A stretch of 64,000 bases of DNA from contig NZ_LT635477.1 in the NCBI RefSeq assembly GCF_900120335.1, positions 1,054,001 through 1,118,000 on the forward strand, in the 5' to 3' direction. Under the pieces are notes generated by a model, which saw nothing but the letters and a program-made list of their open reading frames with translations, ran no database searches and had not been told where the DNA came from. Made by a program: the position numbers and the translations under genes. The stretch comes from Helicobacter pylori (GTDB lineage: Bacteria > Campylobacterota > Campylobacteria > Campylobacterales > Helicobacteraceae). Positions 62,731 to 64,000 of the stretch are shown here, piece by piece. Numbering within the stretch: the stretch's first letter is position 1; each line of letters starts with the position of its first letter.

Positions 62731-63359
62731 GCTTTCTCCCAAAATATGAATTTTGCCATAAGGGTTGAGTATAGCATGGGGATTTAAACATGCCTTGTTT
62801 CTTAAAAAAATAAAAGTTCTGTTAAAGTTCTGTTCTCATCAAACAGACACTCAAAGCCTTATTTAACTTTCTTTAATTTTTTAAAAACTTTATAGTAAAA
62901 CTTTCTTGAGAACATAGGGGGATATTTCGCATTTAATATTCTCATCAATCCTTTAATCCCCCTAACCTCCCAAGGATCGATTTTTCAAGGAGTTATCGCC
63001 CAACTTGCGTCAGGCTTTTTGTATTTTGATGGTAAAAAACGCTTTTAACCTTTTTTAAAATTTGACAACCAACGCCCCATTAAAGACAGAGCTAAAAATT
63101 CAGTTTAACAGATAGCAAGCCAGAAAAGAAGTTATTAAAACTTTGCCTTAAAAAAACGAACGCCAACGCCAAAAAGAGTTTAGAGTTTTAAAAAAGTCGG
63201 TGGTAAAACTAAAAAGGGATTAAAAAACTCTTTTTCAAGCCAATCCAATCCACTGAAAAAGTTTTACGCTAATTTTAAGAGAAGCGGTTAGAAAACGGAT
63301 TCCAACCCCTAAAGAGCGTTTCACCCACCAGCATGATGGACAAAAAAGCCTTAAAAAAA
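62731..63359. other. Intergenic stretch between rplS and the NYN pseudogene
   Basis: About 630 bp without a convincing gene. It has short open frames but none with a motif or ribosome site. The first part may hold the promoter of the NYN gene. I see no tRNA or terminator that stands out. Confidence 0.5.
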
Positions 63360-63716
63360 TTAATGGCGGACTTCTTTAATCCTTGCTGCCTTACCTCTCC
63401 TATCGCGCAAATAGTAGAGCTTCGCACGGCGTACCCTACCCAAGCGCAACACCTCAACGCTCGCCAAACTTTCGCTATAAAAAGGGAAAATTTTCTCCAC
63501 GCCGATATTGTTAGCCCCTATTTTACGCACGCAAAAAGTCTTATCCACGCCATTGCCTCTAATCGCAATGCACACGCCTTCAAAATACTGGGTTCGTGTT
63601 TTTTCGCCTTCTTTAATGGTAATACCCAATCTCAAAGTATCGCCAGCTTTAAATGTTGGCATGCTCTTGTCTTTTAATTGAGCGTCTTCAAACTGCTGAA
63701 TGTAGCGGTTTTTCAT
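63360..63716 (-). CDS. rplS: 50S ribosomal protein L19
   Basis: L19 lies at the 30S-50S interface. The 118-residue protein starts [20 protein letters not shown] and contains [26 protein letters not shown], then [24 protein letters not shown], the standard L19 pattern. It follows trmD by 21 bp, the usual rpsP-rimM-trmD-rplS order. It corresponds to HP1147. Confidence 0.97.
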   Translation of the reverse strand: MKNRYIQQFEDAQLKDKSMPTFKAGDTLRLGITIKEGEKTRTQYFEGVCIAIRGNGVDKTFCVRKIGANNIGVEKIFPFYSESLASVEVLRLGRVRRAKLYYLRDRRGKAARIKEVRH

Positions 63717-63737
63717 GTGTTTTCCTTAATGTCAATT

Positions 63738-64000
63738 TCATGATTTGTGCTGTTTGAATAAATCAAGGCGGTAAAATTTTGTCCTTAATTTTGACAAATC
63801 AAGTTTTAGTTGCCTGATTTTAGCATGATTTCCTTTAGAATATTCTAAAGGTGCAGGGATTTTATTGATTTCTTTGGATTTAAAAACAGCGTTAGCGAAA
63901 TTAGGGGCTTCCAAATAATGGTTTTCAAAGCTCTCATTTTCTAAAGATTGGGCGTTACCCAAGACCCCTTGAATGTGGCGAGCGATACTATCTATCAAGC
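63738..64000 (-). CDS. trmD: tRNA (guanine37-N1)-methyltransferase, C-terminal part
   Basis: Only the 3' end lies in the window; the gene continues past 64000. The visible residues, DSIARHIQGVLGNAQSLENESFENHYLEAPNFA, match the TrmD motif PGVLGNxxSxxxDSF...LLEYPxYT, although the usual PxYTRP is shifted. TrmD methylates G37 in tRNAs reading CNN and prevents +1 frameshifting. The position upstream of rplS supports the call. Confidence 0.85.
   Translation of the reverse strand, partial: LIDSIARHIQGVLGNAQSLENESFENHYLEAPNFANAVFKSKEINKIPAPLEYSKGNHAKIRQLKLDLSKLRTKFYRLDLFKQHKS

Overview
The window is Helicobacter pylori chromosome. The base composition is AT-rich, the 16S gene is separated from the 23S-5S pair, and species-specific genes are present: the histidine-rich nickel proteins Hpn and Hpn-like, AapA/IsoA type I toxin-antitoxin genes, XerT, an IS607-type element and a TFS-type conjugative element. 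Gene order follows the familiar bioA-ppiD-like-ftsA-ftsZ and queF-rsfS-miaA...fliI...ileS...hpn...sppA blocks. HP numbers quoted for strain 26695 come from memory.

Layout. 1-5.9 kb: housekeeping genes bioA, a PpiD/SurA-like chaperone, ftsA and ftsZ. 6.2-8.6 kb: a broken gene of unknown function and an MscS channel. 9.1-20.6 kb: a decayed integrating conjugative element of the TFS3/TFS4 type. It holds truncated and frameshifted virB4, frameshifted topA, virB7, virB8, a fragment in the virB9 position, a Cys-rich exported protein, a frameshifted VirB5-like gene, virB6, a HEPN/Abi-like gene and the recombinase xerT. No recognisable virB10, virB11, virD2, virD4 or parA is left. 20.6-22.9 kb: an IS607-family tnpA-tnpB pair joined by overlapping reading frames to a HicAB toxin-antitoxin module. 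23.1-26.4 kb: 5S and 23S rRNA on the minus strand, with the macrolide-sensitive A2142/A2143 sequence.

26.4-33.6 kb: leader DNA, large 8-bp tandem repeats, then a same-strand cluster of a GmrSD-type DUF262/DUF1524 gene, a DHH phosphoesterase gene, a gene paralogous to the broken gene near ftsZ, and an intact gene of unknown function. The first three are each interrupted by one frameshift. 33.8-36.6 kb: queF, rsfS, miaA and a GT8 glycosyltransferase. 36.6-38.4 kb: a close EcoRI restriction-modification homologue with an intact methyltransferase and a nonsense-mutated endonuclease. 38.4-45.5 kb: murB, fliQ, fliI, a VirB11-type ATPase, ileS, an S4-domain protein and a lipoprotein.

45.7-52.1 kb: hpn and an internally deleted hpn-like gene, the ksgA-rnj-kpsF-rlmN operon, and two tandem aapA/isoA modules. 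52.3-58.7 kb: a type IIG restriction-modification enzyme, purU, sppA, a small membrane protein, and a TIR protein-lipoprotein-membrane protein trio. 58.8-61.7 kb: an A-rich low-complexity tract, then 16S rRNA with a tetracycline-sensitive AGA926-928 sequence. 61.9-64 kb: an NYN-domain pseudogene, rplS and the 3' part of trmD.

Two themes stand out. Gene breakage is confined to accessory or defence genes, while every housekeeping gene reads through intact, so most lesions look biological rather than sequencing error. The rRNA genes join blocks that are far apart in strain 26695, which fits recombination between rRNA copies.
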